In this document: in pieces, positions 17,419 to 26,581 of the stretch
Layout of the letters: each line of letters begins with the position of its first letter
Numbering within the stretch: the first letter of the stretch is position 1
Assembly (NCBI RefSeq): GCF_014191715.1
Contig: NZ_JACHWY010000002.1
Location: 496,001 to 560,000, forward strand
DNA: 64,000 nucleotides
DNA from: Litorivivens lipolytica
GTDB taxonomy: Bacteria > Pseudomonadota > Gammaproteobacteria > Pseudomonadales > Spongiibacteraceae
Reading direction: 5' to 3'
Translations under genes and position numbers: made by a program
Notes under the pieces: generated by a model
The model's database searches: none
What the model saw: the letters and a program-made list of their open reading frames with translations, nothing else
Told to the model about the DNA's origin: nothing

Positions 17419-19968
17419 TCAGGCTACCGCGATCAGGTCTTTCCCCAGCTCGCGCTCTTCGTCAGTAGCGGGACGAATCTGGCCGCGCTCCTGTACAAAG
17501 ACCACGTTGCTGTCGCCGCTGTCGCTGTTAACAAAGCTGCGGAACATTTTGACCTTGTCTTCGTTTTCGATGGTGGTTTTCCATTCGCACTGGTAGGTGC
17601 CGATCACGTGCGCCATTTCGGCTTCCAGTTCTTCAGCGATGCCCAGTGAGTCATTGATGATGACGTTCTGCAGGTATTCCAGGCCGCCTTCGAGGTTGTC
17701 CATCCACACGCTGGTACGCTGCAAGCGGTCAGCGGTGCGCACGTAGAACATCAGGAAGCGGTCGATATATTTGATCAGGGTTTCGGTGTCGATGTCCGAG
17801 GCAAACAGATCGGCGTGGCGCGGCTTCATACCGCCGTTGCCACACACGTAGAGGTTCCAGCCTTTCTCGGTGGCGATCACGCCTACGTCTTTGCTCTGGG
17901 CCTCGGCGCATTCTCGGGTACAACCGGACACGGCCATTTTCAGTTTGTGCGGTGAGCGCAGGCCCTTGTAGCGGTTTTCGATATCAATCGCTGCGCCAAC
18001 ACTGTCCTGCACACCGTAGCGGCACCAGGTGGAGCCGACACAGGATTTCACCGTGCGCAGGGACTTGCCGTAAGCGTGGCCAGATTCAAAACCGGCGTCG
18101 ACCAGTTCTTTCCAGATAACGGGCAGTTGATCGACGGTAGCGCCGAACAAATCGATACGCTGGCCACCGGTGATTTTGGTGTAAAGATTGTACTTCTTGC
18201 CGACTTCACCCAGCACGATCAGCTTTTCCGGAGTGATCTCACCACCGGCCACGCGCGGTACGATGGAGTAGGTGCCATTCTTCTGCATGTTTGCCAGCAT
18301 GCGGTCGTTAGTGTCCTGCAGGCCGGCGTGTTCGGCTTCCAGAATGTAGTCATTCCAGCAGCTGGCCAGAATCGAGGCGGCGGTGGGCTTGCAGATATCA
18401 CAGCCGTGGCCTTTGCCGTGTTTTTCCAGCAGCTCTTTAAAGGATTTGATCTTGCCCACGCGCACCAGGTGATAGATTTCCTGACGGGTATAGGGGAAGT
18501 GCTCACACAGATCGGTGTTCACTTCGAGGCCGAGCTTGGCAAGTTCCGCGTTCAAGACCTGGCCGACCAGTGCGCTGCAACCGCCGCAGCTTGTGGCTGC
18601 TTTGGTGCAGGCTTTCAGGTCGCCCAGGGTGTGGGTTCCTTCGGCAATCGCGCTGCACAGATCGCCTTTGGTTACGTTGTTACAGGAGCAGATCTGAGCA
18701 CCTTCAGGCAGGGCATCGACACCCAGACCGGCAGCGGCTGTACCGTCCAGCGAGGGCAGAATCATGGCCTCGGGGTGCTCGGGCAACTCAATGCCATTCA
18801 GCGCGTACTGCAACAGGGTGCCATAATCGTCGGCGTCGCCAATCAACACGGCGCCGAGCAGTTTGCTGGCGTCTTCGTTTACGACCAGCTTCTTGTAGAC
18901 CTCAAGCTGCTCGTCGATAAAGGTGTAGCACTTCGCGCCCGGAGTGTTGGCGTGGGCATCGCCAATGGAGGCAACGTCGACACCCATTAGCTTGAGCTTG
19001 GTGCTCATATCTGCGCCGAGAAATTGCTTGTCTTCTGCGCCGCCCAGAATGTGGTCCGCGGCTACGCGCGCCATTTCGTTACCGGGGGCAATGAGGCCGA
19101 AGATACGGCCATTCCACAGGGCGCATTCGCCAATGGCATAAATAGAAGGATCAGAGGTCTGGCAGTTATTGTTGATCACAATGCCACCGCGCTCGCCAAT
19201 GTCCAGTTCGCTTTGGCGTGCCAGCGCATCCTGTGGGCGAATACCGGCGGAGAAGACGATCAGATCTGTTTCCAGTTCTTCGCCATCGGCAAAGCACATT
19301 TTGTGAGTAGTGTTGTCGCCGTCGATAATCTGCTGGGTGTTTTTTCCGGTGTGCACGGACACGCCCAGATCTTCAATTTTCTTGCGCAGCAGTTTACCGC
19401 CACCGTCGTCTACCTGAACGGCCATCAGGCGCGGTGCAAATTCCACGACGTGAGTTTTTATACCGAGATCGTGCAAGGCCTTGGCTGCTTCAAGGCCGAG
19501 CAGGCCGCCGCCGACAACTGCGCCAATTTTTCCGTTTTTACTGGCTTCGGTGATCGCTTCCAGATCTTCAATAGTTCGGTAAACAAAGCAGTTCTCGCGA
19601 TCGTGACCCGGCACCGGGGGAACGAAGGGATAAGACCCGGTGCCGAGCACGAGTACATCGTACTCAGCGGTGGTGCCGCAGTCAGTGCTAACCACTTTGT
19701 TGGCGCGATCAATGCTCGAAACTTTTTTGTCGTTGTGCACGATCATGCTGTGACTTTCGTAAAAGCCTTCAGTCACCATGTTCAGCGATTCCGCTTTGCG
19801 GGTTTCAAACCACGCGGTCAGGTGCACGCGGTCATACGCCGGGCGCGGCTCTTCACCGAAAACGGTGATGGAAAATTGGTCGGCCTTGCCACTCTCGACA
19901 AGTGTTTCCAGAAACTGGTGGCTTACGGGTCCGTTGCCTACCACTACGAGACGTGTTGTTCCGCTCAT
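17419..19968 (-). CDS. nirB: Assimilatory nitrite reductase [NAD(P)H] large subunit
   Basis: 849 residues, full length. In order: FAD/NAD-binding oxidoreductase (RLVVVGNGPVSHQFLE; GAVVGGGLLGLEAA), BFD-type [2Fe-2S] domain (CSCNNVTKGDLC...CGGC), ferredoxin-like half domains, and the sirohaem/[4Fe-4S] site with SCVGSTWCRYG and SGCTRECAEAQSKD. It reduces nitrite to ammonium. It is transcribed divergently from the nitrate transporter and preceded by a consensus sigma-54 promoter, pointing to nitrogen-limitation control and an assimilatory role. Confidence 0.97.
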   Translation of the reverse strand: MSGTTRLVVVGNGPVSHQFLETLVESGKADQFSITVFGEEPRPAYDRVHLTAWFETRKAESLNMVTEGFYESHSMIVHNDKKVSSIDRANKVVSTDCGTTAEYDVLVLGTGSYPFVPPVPGHDRENCFVYRTIEDLEAITEASKNGKIGAVVGGGLLGLEAAKALHDLGIKTHVVEFAPRLMAVQVDDGGGKLLRKKIEDLGVSVHTGKNTQQIIDGDNTTHKMCFADGEELETDLIVFSAGIRPQDALARQSELDIGERGGIVINNNCQTSDPSIYAIGECALWNGRIFGLIAPGNEMARVAADHILGGAEDKQFLGADMSTKLKLMGVDVASIGDAHANTPGAKCYTFIDEQLEVYKKLVVNEDASKLLGAVLIGDADDYGTLLQYALNGIELPEHPEAMILPSLDGTAAAGLGVDALPEGAQICSCNNVTKGDLCSAIAEGTHTLGDLKACTKAATSCGGCSALVGQVLNAELAKLGLEVNTDLCEHFPYTRQEIYHLVRVGKIKSFKELLEKHGKGHGCDICKPTAASILASCWNDYILEAEHAGLQDTNDRMLANMQKNGTYSIVPRVAGGEITPEKLIVLGEVGKKYNLYTKITGGQRIDLFGATVDQLPVIWKELVDAGFESGHAYGKSLRTVKSCVGSTWCRYGVQDSVGAAIDIENRYKGLRSPHKLKMAVSGCTRECAEAQSKDVGVIATEKGWNLYVCGNGGMKPRHADLFASDIDTETLIKYIDRFLMFYVRTADRLQRTSVWMDNLEGGLEYLQNVIINDSLGIAEELEAEMAHVIGTYQCEWKTTIENEDKVKMFRSFVNSDSGDSNVVFVQERGQIRPATDEERELGKDLIAVA

Positions 19969-20035
19969 GCTGCTTACCTTTATCAGTTCTCCCCGAAGGT
20001 GCGGATGTCATGCGCACCGAATGTGCAGGCTATCT

Positions 20036-20052
20036 AGCAAGGCATGTGCCAA
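20036..20052 (-). promoter_or_regulatory. Sigma-54 promoter of nirBD
   Basis: On the minus strand TTGGCACATGCCTTGCT, with invariant GG at -24 and GC at -12 ten bases apart; it matches TGGCAC-N5-TTGC. The start point would fall near 20025, giving a nirB leader of about 57 nt. Confidence 0.85.
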
Positions 20053-20111
20053 GTGGATGCGGGTGATCTAATGCTATGAATTTAAAGGGTTTAATTCGCT
20101 GCGTGCGAAAG

Positions 20112-20163
20112 TGCACCAAAATTGAGACCTGCTAACCGGGCGTGATGGCACCAAAAGGATGCG
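20112..20163. promoter_or_regulatory. Two NtrC-like enhancer sites
   Basis: TGCACCAAAATTGAGAC (20112-20128) and GGCACCAAAAGGATGCG (20147-20163) each match 13 of 17 positions of the NtrC consensus TGCACCAAAATGGTGCA. They lie about 62 bp and more upstream of the nirB -24 box and 131-182 bp upstream of the narK -24 box, normal enhancer distances for both. A weaker half site (TGCACCTAAT) occurs at 20213. Confidence 0.62.
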
Positions 20164-20291
20164 CTGGTGCAGTGCGCCGCCACCTCGTTGTGCGCGGGTG
20201 GGGCATTTCGTTTGCACCTAATGTTTATCGCGAACGAGTTATAGCGAAAAAAATCGTTATCCGTCATGGGCTTGGTATTTTTTTCAGGTGG

Positions 20292-20308
20292 TTGGCATAA
20301 GCCTTGCT
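20292..20308 (+). promoter_or_regulatory. Sigma-54 promoter of the nitrate transporter gene
   Basis: TTGGCATAAGCCTTGCT with GG at 20294-20295 and GC at 20306-20307, ten bases apart. It sits about 40 bp upstream of the gene start at 20349, so the leader is short. Confidence 0.82.
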
Positions 20309-20348
20309 CAAGGCCCGACAGAATCTTTAATTATTCATGGAGTCTGTT

Positions 20349-21821
20349 ATGTCTGGCGGTAACCTCAACCTCCTGGATGTGAAGCAGCCGAATATTCGTC
20401 TGTTGCACCTGTCCTGGTTTGCTTTCTTTCTAACGTTCATGGTGTGGTTTAACCACGCCCCCATGCTCGCCTCTATTAAGGAAGCTTTTGACCTGACCAG
20501 CCAGCAGGTAAAAGCGCTAATGATTCTGAATGTGGCGCTGACCATTCCATCGCGTATCGTGATCGGTATGCTGGTAGATCGCTTTGGTCCGCGCATTATC
20601 TACACCATTCTTTTGCTGATTGGCGGCGGGCTCTGTTTGGGTTTCGCCTTCGCTGATTCCTACGAAACCATTGCGCTGATGCGATTCCTTATGGGCTTTA
20701 TCGGTGCAGGCTTTGTGATCGGTATCCGCCTGGTTAGCGAATGGTTCCCGGCGCGACAGGTCGGTTTGGCGGAAGGCGTTTACGGCGGTTGGGGCAACTT
20801 TGGTAGTGCGGCCTCTGCCATGATCCTGCCGACACTGGCCCTGATCTACGGCGGTGAAGACGGCTGGCGCTATGCCATCGCGACCACCGGTGTGATGGCG
20901 ATTGCATACGGCCTGTTTTTCTACACCCGTGCACGCAACACCCCCAAGGGCTCTACCTACTTCAAGCCGAAGAAAAATGGCGGGCTGGAAGTGACCAGCA
21001 AGCGCGACCTCTACTTTTATATCGGTATGTGCCTGCCCATGTACGCGGCGCTCGCTACTCTGGCCTGGAAACTGTCGCCGGCCAACCTCGGTCTGCTGAC
21101 CCAAACCGCAACATATGCAACCTATGCCGTACTGGCAGTCGTGGGTGTGGTGCAGATCAGTCAGATCCTGCGGGTGAACAGCCACCTATTTACGGATGAG
21201 ACGGTTCCGGAGTTTCAGCGCTACAAGTTCAAGCAGGTCGCTATTCTGAATGTGTCCTACTTTGTCACTTTCGGTTCCGAGCTCGCAGTGGTTTCCATGC
21301 TGCCCCTGTTCTTTATGGAAACCTTTGAGTTAGATGCAGTAAAAGCCGGCCTGCTCGCGTCAGGTTTTGCCTTTATGAATCTGGTGGCGCGCCCGACCGG
21401 TGGTTTCTTCTCGGATAAATTCGGTCGTCGCAAGTCGCTGACGATTCTGATTGCTGGTTTGGCGGTGGGCTATCTGACCCTGAGCCAGATTACCTCCGGC
21501 TGGCCGATTGTGCTGGCGGTAATGGCTACCATGATGTGTTCCTTCTTTGTGCAAGCAGGTGAAGGTGCGGTATTTGCGATTGTGCCTCTGGTCAAGCGCA
21601 GTATGACTGGCCAGATTGCCGGCATGACTGGCGCCTACGGCAATGTGGGTGCGGTGATTTACCTGACGGCGCTGTCGTTTGTGGATGCGTCTTCGTTCTT
21701 CATGCTGATCGCTGCCTCTGCCGCCTTCGTGTTCATTGCGGTACAGTTCCTTGATGAGCCCCGCGGTCACATGGCCGAGGTGAACGATGACGGTTCGGTG
21801 GAGCTGATTGAAGTTACCTAA
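20349..21821 (+). CDS. Nitrate/nitrite MFS transporter (NarK/NasA family)
   Basis: 490 residues from ATG 20349, chosen because GGAG at 20340 is the only ribosome site; an ATG 12 bp earlier overlaps it. Twelve membrane helices. The two nitrate-signature glycine motifs are present: GGWGNFGSA in the N-half and GAYGNVGAV in the C-half. It should import nitrate for reduction and then NirBD action; the assimilatory nitrate reductase is not in this window. It is driven by a sigma-54 promoter and followed by a terminator-like hairpin before the kinase gene. Confidence 0.92.
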   Translation: MSGGNLNLLDVKQPNIRLLHLSWFAFFLTFMVWFNHAPMLASIKEAFDLTSQQVKALMILNVALTIPSRIVIGMLVDRFGPRIIYTILLLIGGGLCLGFAFADSYETIALMRFLMGFIGAGFVIGIRLVSEWFPARQVGLAEGVYGGWGNFGSAASAMILPTLALIYGGEDGWRYAIATTGVMAIAYGLFFYTRARNTPKGSTYFKPKKNGGLEVTSKRDLYFYIGMCLPMYAALATLAWKLSPANLGLLTQTATYATYAVLAVVGVVQISQILRVNSHLFTDETVPEFQRYKFKQVAILNVSYFVTFGSELAVVSMLPLFFMETFELDAVKAGLLASGFAFMNLVARPTGGFFSDKFGRRKSLTILIAGLAVGYLTLSQITSGWPIVLAVMATMMCSFFVQAGEGAVFAIVPLVKRSMTGQIAGMTGAYGNVGAVIYLTALSFVDASSFFMLIAASAAFVFIAVQFLDEPRGHMAEVNDDGSVELIEVT

Positions 21822-21852
21822 GCTGGCAACCCTCTCTCGAGGGAATAGTCAG

Positions 21853-21882
21853 AGCCGGTTGCCTTCGCGCGACCGGCTTTTT
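21853..21882 (+). terminator. Terminator-like hairpin after the nitrate transporter
   Basis: AGCCGGTTG (21853-21861) pairs, with one mismatch, with CGACCGGCT (21870-21878), followed by a T-run. It may end or attenuate transcription before the kinase gene 24 bp downstream. Confidence 0.72.
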
Positions 21883-21905
21883 GCGTTTTGCTGACGGGAG
21901 TGAGC

Positions 21906-23636
21906 ATGCATCTGGATGGAACGCTGAAATTCAGCCTCGGGCAGGCGACCTTTGCCGGCGTCAAAAGCGACAACGAAGACAGCATCGGTATTCGTATTCC
22001 CGAAGGTCACCTGCTGACCACCAAGGGCGCGGTGGCGATTATTGCCGACGGTGTTTCTGCGGCGGAGGCGGGCAAGGAGGCCAGTGATACCTGTGTGACC
22101 TCTTTTCTGTCTGATTATTTTTCCACGCCGGAATCCTGGACCGTAAAAAAATCCACCCAACAGGTGCTCAACGCCCTTAACCGCTGGCTCTATGGTCAGG
22201 GGCAGCGTTTTCTTCAGCCGGAGAAGGGCTACGTTTGCACCCTGAGCTTGGTTATCTTCAAAAGTCGAACGGCTCATATATTCCATGTGGGTGATACTCG
22301 CGTTTATCGCTATCGTCAAGGCGAGTTGGAGCAGGTCACTCGTGATCACGCCACGCGTATCAATAAAGAGCAGTCCTATCTGACCCGCGCCATGGGGCTG
22401 GATATGTGGCTCGACGTGGACTATCGCACCGTCGATCTGGAAGAAGGCGATGTGTTTCTGCTGACCTCGGACGGTGTGCACGACTTTTTAAGCCGGGCTG
22501 AGTTGCGCGAACGGCTCGGCCACTTGAGCGCAGATCTGGAAGAAGACTGCAACACCATGATTGCCAGTGCTTTGGAAAACGGCAGTCACGATAATTTGAG
22601 CGCTCAGCTGATTCGGGTAGACCGATTGCCCAGCGAAGAGGCGGACGATGCCTTCCTCAAGTTAACCGAGCTGCCGTTCCCGCCGCCCCTCAGTGTCGGG
22701 ATGACAGTAGACGGTTTTCTGATTGAAAAAGAGCTCCACGCCAGCTCACGCAGTCAGCTGTATCTGGTGCAGGATACTCGCAGCAACGATCCCGCCCGTT
22801 ATGTGATGAAAACGCCATCGGTAAACTTTGTGGATGATGCGGCTTATATCGAGCGTTTTATTATGGAGGGCTGGATTGGCCGGCGTATCGACTCGCCCCA
22901 TGTGGTTCGGGTGCTGGATGAAGATCGGGAGCGCAGTTGTCTCTACTACCTTGCTGAGTATGTTGAGGGGGAAACCCTTGAGCAGTGGATCAAGCGCCAC
23001 CCGAAACCGAATATTCATTCCGTAATGGATATTGCGGAGCAGCTGATCAAAGGCGTGCGTGCTTTTCACCGCCGGGAAACCTGGCATCAGGATATTCGGC
23101 CGGCCAATATCATGATTGATGATCAGGGCCATGTAACGCTGGTGGATTTCGGCTCTTGTTTTGTGGGCGGCGTGGCTGAGATTTCAACGGTGATTGAGCG
23201 CGATGCGATTCTGGGTACGGCGCAGTATTCTGCTCCCGAGCAGATTCTTCGGCGCCAGGTGACGGCGGCAGCGGATCAGTTTTCGGTAGCGGTGGTGCTC
23301 TACGAAATGCTGACCGGCAAGCTGCCCTTTGAGGGGCAGCTGGAGCACTGTACCAGTATCGCAGCCTATTCCCGTCTGAGTTATGTGCCCGCCTATCACT
23401 ACAATCCGTTAGTGCCGACCTGGATGGACGCGGCTATTCGCAAGGCGCTGAGTATCAGCCCGGAGCTGCGCTATCAGGACGTGTCCGAGCTACTGCACGA
23501 CCTCCAAAACCCCAATCGCGATTTTGTGCAGCAGGCCAGCCGGCCACTGGCTCAGCGAAACCCGCTGCGCTTCTGGCAGGTGGTTGCCGCCGTACTTTTC
23601 GTCACCCAGATCATTACATTGGGCATGCTGTTCTAA
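21906..23636 (+). CDS. PP2C phosphatase-Ser/Thr kinase fusion, membrane anchored
   Basis: 576 residues from ATG 21906 (ribosome site GGGAG). Residues 8-240 are a PP2C phosphatase with metal aspartates D48 (ADGVS), D189 (TSDG) and D229 (SHDN). Residues about 262-540 are a Hanks-type kinase with lysine K302 (YVMK), catalytic H394-Q-D396 followed by IRPAN, DFG at 414-416, and APEQ. The glycine-rich loop is replaced by ELHASSRSQ, so the nucleotide grip is atypical. A C-terminal helix (about 552-575) anchors it. A similar kinase gene sits between nirB and nasA in Pseudomonas aeruginosa, so a role in nitrate assimilation is likely, but its target is unknown. Confidence 0.9.
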   Translation: MHLDGTLKFSLGQATFAGVKSDNEDSIGIRIPEGHLLTTKGAVAIIADGVSAAEAGKEASDTCVTSFLSDYFSTPESWTVKKSTQQVLNALNRWLYGQGQRFLQPEKGYVCTLSLVIFKSRTAHIFHVGDTRVYRYRQGELEQVTRDHATRINKEQSYLTRAMGLDMWLDVDYRTVDLEEGDVFLLTSDGVHDFLSRAELRERLGHLSADLEEDCNTMIASALENGSHDNLSAQLIRVDRLPSEEADDAFLKLTELPFPPPLSVGMTVDGFLIEKELHASSRSQLYLVQDTRSNDPARYVMKTPSVNFVDDAAYIERFIMEGWIGRRIDSPHVVRVLDEDRERSCLYYLAEYVEGETLEQWIKRHPKPNIHSVMDIAEQLIKGVRAFHRRETWHQDIRPANIMIDDQGHVTLVDFGSCFVGGVAEISTVIERDAILGTAQYSAPEQILRRQVTAAADQFSVAVVLYEMLTGKLPFEGQLEHCTSIAAYSRLSYVPAYHYNPLVPTWMDAAIRKALSISPELRYQDVSELLHDLQNPNRDFVQQASRPLAQRNPLRFWQVVAAVLFVTQIITLGMLF

Positions 23637-23639
23637 GGG

Positions 23640-23664
23640 CCGTGGCCCCGACTTGGGGCCACGG
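23640..23664 (+). terminator. Strong hairpin after kinase gene
   Basis: CCGTGGCCCC (23640-23649) and GGGGCCACGG (23655-23664) form a perfect 10-bp stem with a 5-nt loop just after the kinase stop. The following T-run is short, so it may only slow polymerase or protect the mRNA end. Confidence 0.5.
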
Positions 23665-23695
23665 TGCACCTTTCTGAATTTACGACTTTCTGCCA

Positions 23696-23712
23696 TGCAC
23701 CAAAATAAATTT
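23696..23712. promoter_or_regulatory. NtrC-like site upstream of porin promoter
   Basis: TGCACCAAAATAAATTT: the left half equals the NtrC consensus (first 11 positions), the right half is degenerate. It lies about 106 bp upstream of the porin -24 box, a usual enhancer distance, and matches the half sites in the nirB-narK region. Confidence 0.45.
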
Positions 23713-23780
23713 CAGGTAGAGTAGGCGCGCGCGTCAAAATCGTGCGGCAGAGGGTTTTGTGCTCCGCGCTTGCGCAAAAT

Positions 23781-23811
23781 AGCCACTTTTATTGGCAGGA
23801 GTGGCTTTTTT
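23781..23811 (+). terminator. Rho-independent terminator before porin promoter
   Basis: AGCCACT (23781-23787) pairs with AGTGGCT (23800-23806), followed by TTTTT. It lies just upstream of the porin sigma-54 promoter and isolates porin transcription from the kinase gene. Confidence 0.75.
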
Positions 23812-23815
23812 CTTT

Positions 23816-23832
23816 TTGGCACGCTAGTTGCT
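23816..23832 (+). promoter_or_regulatory. Sigma-54 promoter of the porin gene
   Basis: TTGGCACGCTAGTTGCT is an essentially perfect match to TGGCACG-N4-TTGCT, with GG at 23818-23819 and GC at 23830-23831. The porin start at 23895 implies a leader of about 50 nt. Confidence 0.87.
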
Positions 23833-23894
23833 CTTACGTGAGTAGTCGATCGCAAAAAACCTATTCACTACAAACTGCTATTGGGGAAACACCG

Positions 23895-25088
23895 ATGAAG
23901 AAATCAGCTTTAACCTGTGCGGTTCTGGCGCTTGCTGGAGCTGGGCCAACCGCCGCCGATGCGTTTATCGACGCCGTGACCGGTGGCAAGGCCTCGGGCG
24001 ACTTTCGTCTGCGTTATGAGGATGTCAGTCAGGACAACGCCGTCAAAGATGCCTCCGCGCTGACCCTGCGCACCCACCTCGGCTATGAAACCGCCGAGCT
24101 AAATGGCTTCTCCGCGAAGATTGAAATGGAAGACGTGCGGATTGTGGCAGGGCAGGGCGACTACACCGTCGGTCCAACCGGCTATAACCCCGGTGAGTAT
24201 TCCGTTATTGCGGATCCCGAGCACACCGAGCTGGATCAAGGTTATGTGCAGTACAAAACTGATGGCTTCACCGCTAAGCTGGGTCGTCAGGTCATGACCT
24301 ATGATGGTCATCGCTTTATCGGCCACGTGGGCTGGCGTCAGGATCGTCTAACCTACGACGCGCTAAAACTGGATTATGCGCCTATGAAAGGCGTTAACCT
24401 TAGCTATGCCTACCTCGATCAGCGCAACGGTATTTTTGCCGAACAGGCTGACGTAGATAGCAAGGATCACCTCTTAAATGCAGCGATTGATACACCGGTC
24501 GGCAAGCTGGTGGTTTACAGCTATATGCTCGAGGTGGACAACGGTACCGATAACGTGCTGGATACGACCGGCGTTAGCTTGAAAGGTGACACGTCACTCG
24601 GTGAGGTGAAAGTGATGTATGCGCTGGAGTTTGCCCAGCAGGATGCGGAGCAGGGCACCGTTGATCGCGAAGCCGATTACAGTTTGCTTGAGCTGGGCGC
24701 GGCGGCTGCAGGCCTCACCATCAAAGCTGGCATGGAAACCCTCGGTTCCGATGACAGCCTGTATGGCTTTAGCACGCCGCTGGCGACGCTTCACAAGTTC
24801 AACGGCTGGGCTGATACCTTTCTCGCCACACCGGCCGTAGGGCTGGTGGACACTTACGTCAGTGTCGGTGGCAAACTGCTGGGTGGCGGCTGGACCGTAG
24901 TTCATCACCAGTACGATGCGGACGAGGAAACCACCGCGCTGGACAAGCTGGGTAATGAATTGAACGTGGTTTACGCCCGCAAGTTCGGCAAGTACTACAA
25001 CGCCGGGATCAAATACGCGGACTACAACGCAAAAGACTTTTCTGTCGATACTGAAAAGCTCTGGGTTTGGGTGGGTCTGAGCTTCTGA
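23895..25088 (+). CDS. Outer-membrane porin, alginate-export-like fold; candidate nitrate porin
   Basis: 397 residues from ATG 23895. Signal peptide 1-23 (MKKSALTCAVLALAGAG, cleaved near AADA), then a beta-barrel of alternating strands ending in the C-terminal aromatic signature WVWVGLSF needed for BAM insertion. Features such as ASGDFRLRYEDVSQDN and LGRQVMTYDGHRFIGHVGWRQD recall alginate-export/OprD-like porins. It has its own sigma-54 promoter with an upstream NtrC-like site, as do the divergent nitrite reductase and nitrate transporter. I infer nitrogen-limited expression and passage of nitrate, nitrite or another nitrogen source. Substrate is not proven by sequence. Confidence 0.82.
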   Translation: MKKSALTCAVLALAGAGPTAADAFIDAVTGGKASGDFRLRYEDVSQDNAVKDASALTLRTHLGYETAELNGFSAKIEMEDVRIVAGQGDYTVGPTGYNPGEYSVIADPEHTELDQGYVQYKTDGFTAKLGRQVMTYDGHRFIGHVGWRQDRLTYDALKLDYAPMKGVNLSYAYLDQRNGIFAEQADVDSKDHLLNAAIDTPVGKLVVYSYMLEVDNGTDNVLDTTGVSLKGDTSLGEVKVMYALEFAQQDAEQGTVDREADYSLLELGAAAAGLTIKAGMETLGSDDSLYGFSTPLATLHKFNGWADTFLATPAVGLVDTYVSVGGKLLGGGWTVVHHQYDADEETTALDKLGNELNVVYARKFGKYYNAGIKYADYNAKDFSVDTEKLWVWVGLSF

Positions 25089-25114
25089 TCCAACAAGCCT
25101 GTCTCCTCCACACT

Positions 25115-25138
25115 GGCCTGCTTTCGCAGGCCTTTTTT
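25115..25138 (+). terminator. Rho-independent terminator after porin
   Basis: GGCCTGC (25115-25121), TTTC loop, GCAGGCC (25126-25132) and six T. Confidence 0.92.
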
Positions 25139-25221
25139 ATCCCTCGAAAATCCTCCGTCTGATTAGTGACAGTCGCCCGGCCAGTGCTAACATGCGCACT
25201 GACAAAACAGGCTGATCAGCA

Positions 25222-26580
25222 ATGCATATTCATATTCTCGGTATCTGCGGAACCTTTATGGGCGGGGTCGCCCTGCTGGCACGGGAGCTCGGCCACCGGG
25301 TCACCGGCTCGGATGCCAATGTTTACCCGCCCATGAGCACCCAGCTGGAAGAGCAGGGTATCGAGCTGATGGAGGGCTATCTGCCCGAGCACCTGGAGCC
25401 GGCGCCGGATCTGGTCATCATTGGCAACGCCCTGTCGCGCGGTAATCCGGCCGTAGAACATGTGCTGAACCGAGGCCTGCCCTACGTTTCTGGCCCCCAG
25501 TGGCTGGGCGAGCAGTTTCTGCAGGGGCGCTGGGTGCTGGCCTGCGCCGGCACCCATGGTAAAACCACTACCAGCAGCATGCTGGCGTGGATTCTCGAAG
25601 ATTTGGGTTACGAGCCGGGCTTTCTGATTGGCGGTGTGCCCGGTAATTTTGGCCTTTCCGCTCGCGCCGGGGGTGGCCGCTTTTTTGTGATGGAGGCAGA
25701 TGAGTACGACACGGCCTTCTTCGATAAGCGCTCAAAATTTGTTCACTACCGCCCGCAGACGGTCGTACTGAATAACCTTGAGTTTGACCACGCGGATATT
25801 TTCCCTGACCTCGCCGCCATTCAGCGCCAGTTTCACCATTTGATTCGCACCGTACCCGGTATTGGCCGGATTATTCTGCCCGCCGGTGAGCCCGCGCTGG
25901 AAGAGGTGCTGGATATGGGTTGCTGGAGCGAGCAGACCCGGGTGGGCCTGAGTGATAGAGAGGCCGACTGGCAAGCCGAGATTCTCGCGGAAGATTGCTC
26001 CCATTTGCGGATACATCACAAAGGCAGTCGAGCTGAACTGAAGTGGGGGCTGACTGGGCGTCACAACCTGTTCAATGGGCTTGCGGCTATGGCGGCAGCC
26101 AATCACGTGGGCGTCACTTTGGCTGATGCGGTGGATGCTCTGTCGCGCTTTGAGGGCGTGAAACGACGCATGGAGTTGCTCGGTACACCGCGCGATATCG
26201 CCGTCTACGATGACTTTGCCCACCACCCGACCGCTATCGCTTCAACGCTTGATGGTCTGCGCCGCCGGGTTGGCTCGGCGCGGATCTTTGCGGTAATTGA
26301 ACCCCGTTCCAACACCATGCGACTCGGTCAGCACCGGGCCGCACTGGCGCCGTCCACAAACTTGGCCGATGAGGTATTGTGGTTTTCACCCCCGGGGCTG
26401 GGTTGGTCGCTGGATGATGTGGTGGAACAATCCGAGGCACCCGCGGCGGTTTACCCGGAAATAGATCAGATCATTGCTCATTTGCGTACTAACGCCAAGG
26501 CGGGCGATCATATCGTCATTATGAGTAACGGTGGCTTTGCAGGTATACACCAGAAGCTGCTGACAGCATTGGCAGAGTAA
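25222..26580 (+). CDS. mpl: UDP-MurNAc:L-Ala-D-Glu-meso-DAP tripeptide ligase
   Basis: 452 residues. N-terminal Rossmann-like domain ([27 protein letters not shown]), central Mur ligase ATP site [10 protein letters not shown] at 110-119, and a C-terminal domain with the family [11 protein letters not shown] and RSNTMRLG blocks. Mpl recycles murein tripeptide by attaching it to UDP-MurNAc. It lies 1 bp before the ubiX start, so the two are co-transcribed. Confidence 0.96.
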   Translation: MHIHILGICGTFMGGVALLARELGHRVTGSDANVYPPMSTQLEEQGIELMEGYLPEHLEPAPDLVIIGNALSRGNPAVEHVLNRGLPYVSGPQWLGEQFLQGRWVLACAGTHGKTTTSSMLAWILEDLGYEPGFLIGGVPGNFGLSARAGGGRFFVMEADEYDTAFFDKRSKFVHYRPQTVVLNNLEFDHADIFPDLAAIQRQFHHLIRTVPGIGRIILPAGEPALEEVLDMGCWSEQTRVGLSDREADWQAEILAEDCSHLRIHHKGSRAELKWGLTGRHNLFNGLAAMAAANHVGVTLADAVDALSRFEGVKRRMELLGTPRDIAVYDDFAHHPTAIASTLDGLRRRVGSARIFAVIEPRSNTMRLGQHRAALAPSTNLADEVLWFSPPGLGWSLDDVVEQSEAPAAVYPEIDQIIAHLRTNAKAGDHIVIMSNGGFAGIHQKLLTALAE

Positions 26581-26581
26581 A

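Noticed and set aside
20013-20030. GCACCGAATGTGCA near the nirB start as an NtrC site
   Set aside because: Spacing between halves is two bases too short, and it lies downstream of the nirB promoter.
20213-20229. TGCACCTAATGTTTATC as a third NtrC site
   Set aside because: Only the left half matches (9 of 17), so I list it as a half site at most.
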